NCBI GenBank assembly: GCA_937931775.1
Contig: CALHAQ010000109.1
Location: 1-7,000 of the forward strand
Direction: 5' to 3'
Length of the DNA: 7,000 nucleotides
From: an uncultured Candidatus Altimarinota bacterium
GTDB taxonomy: Bacteria; Patescibacteriota; Gracilibacteria; BD1-5; UBA6164
Below the pieces are notes generated by a model that saw nothing but the letters and a program-made list of their open reading frames with translations, made no database searches and had not been told where the DNA came from. The position numbers and the translations under genes were made by a program. Below, piece after piece: positions 6,842-7,000 of this stretch (the stretch's first letter is position 1; each line of letters opens with the position of its first letter).

Positions 6842-7000
6842 TTGAGTATCGAACAGCAAAGTCCTTCTTCATCTATTCCTGAATGGTTTCATGGAGAAAT
6901 AGTTGACCTAATAGAATTAAGTAAGAACCTTATTAGTCAGGTACATAATAATAGTTGACCTAGAAACAATAACACTTCATATAATCAATCATTATACAAT
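6842..7000 (+). CDS. Hypothetical protein, N-terminal 53 residues (3' end outside window)
   Basis: The frame stays open from a TTG directly after a TAA (6839-6841) to the right edge. It reads LSIEQQSPSSSIPEWF, then HGEIVDLIELSKNLISQVHNN, then a polar Asn/Ser-rich stretch. One TGA at 6956-6958 is read as glycine. I do not recognise a family. There is no signal peptide or membrane segment, and one amphipathic helix is likely. There is no ATG in this frame inside the window, so TTG is the best start, but a start further right cannot be excluded. The upstream promoter-like sequence and palindrome support a gene beginning here. If the helicase block is an insertion, this would have been the original right-hand neighbour of trxB. 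Confidence 0.5.

Noticed and set aside
6898..6962. 13-base direct repeat AATAGTTGACCTA (6898-6910 and 6950-6962)
   Set aside because: Only two copies, read in different frames of the partial gene and with no further flanking similarity; probably chance.
1..7000. TGA as tryptophan (Mycoplasma-type code) or selenocysteine
   Set aside because: TGA sits on invariant glycines, tryptophan sites use TGG, and dozens of sites without any selenocysteine hairpin rule out recoding to Sec.
1..7000. CRISPR array, tRNA, rRNA, transposase or integrase
   Set aside because: I saw no regularly spaced repeats, cloverleaf-like sequence, rRNA core or recombinase motif on either strand.

Overview
The window comes from a low-GC bacterium that reads UGA as glycine (translation table 25). 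That points to the candidate phyla Absconditabacteria (SR1) or Gracilibacteria (BD1-5). Several proteins are cut by in-frame TGA under the standard code. Read as glycine, each becomes one full-length frame, and the TGA codons fall on invariant family glycines: the HflX and helicase P-loops, and the NADPH-binding and substrate-side glycines of thioredoxin reductase. Tryptophan stays TGG. All six stop codons visible in the window are TAA. All coordinates and lengths below use table 25.

Left part (1-1343, + strand): the C-terminal end of an RmuC-family DNA recombination protein, then a complete 315-residue exported, highly charged, probably coiled-coil protein of unknown function. A strong two-way hairpin terminator separates it from the converging pair that follows.

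Middle (1389-3165, - strand): a HAD-superfamily hydrolase followed one base later by the ribosome-associated GTPase HflX. They look like a two-gene operon. Under the standard code hflX and the HAD gene show almost no long reading frame. A 142-bp AT-rich divergent intergenic region leads to trxB (3308-4210, + strand), a complete NADPH-dependent thioredoxin reductase.

Right part: an 806-residue DExH superfamily 2 helicase on the - strand (4215-6635) converges on trxB with only 4 bp between the stop codons. On the far side of the helicase (6746-6778) is a diverged second copy of the last 33 bases of trxB, ending in the same stop codon. The helicase block is therefore bracketed by direct copies of the trxB tail. 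This suggests insertion at the 3' end of trxB, or a rearrangement there, and is the most unusual structural signal in the window. A partial gene that probably starts with TTG (6842 onward) runs off the right edge, preceded by a promoter-like sequence and a 24-bp palindrome.

The genes do not form one obvious pathway. They cover DNA maintenance (rmuC, helicase), ribosome rescue (hflX), redox balance (trxB), a small-molecule phosphatase and an envelope or secreted protein. I see no rRNA, tRNA, CRISPR array, transposase or integrase.
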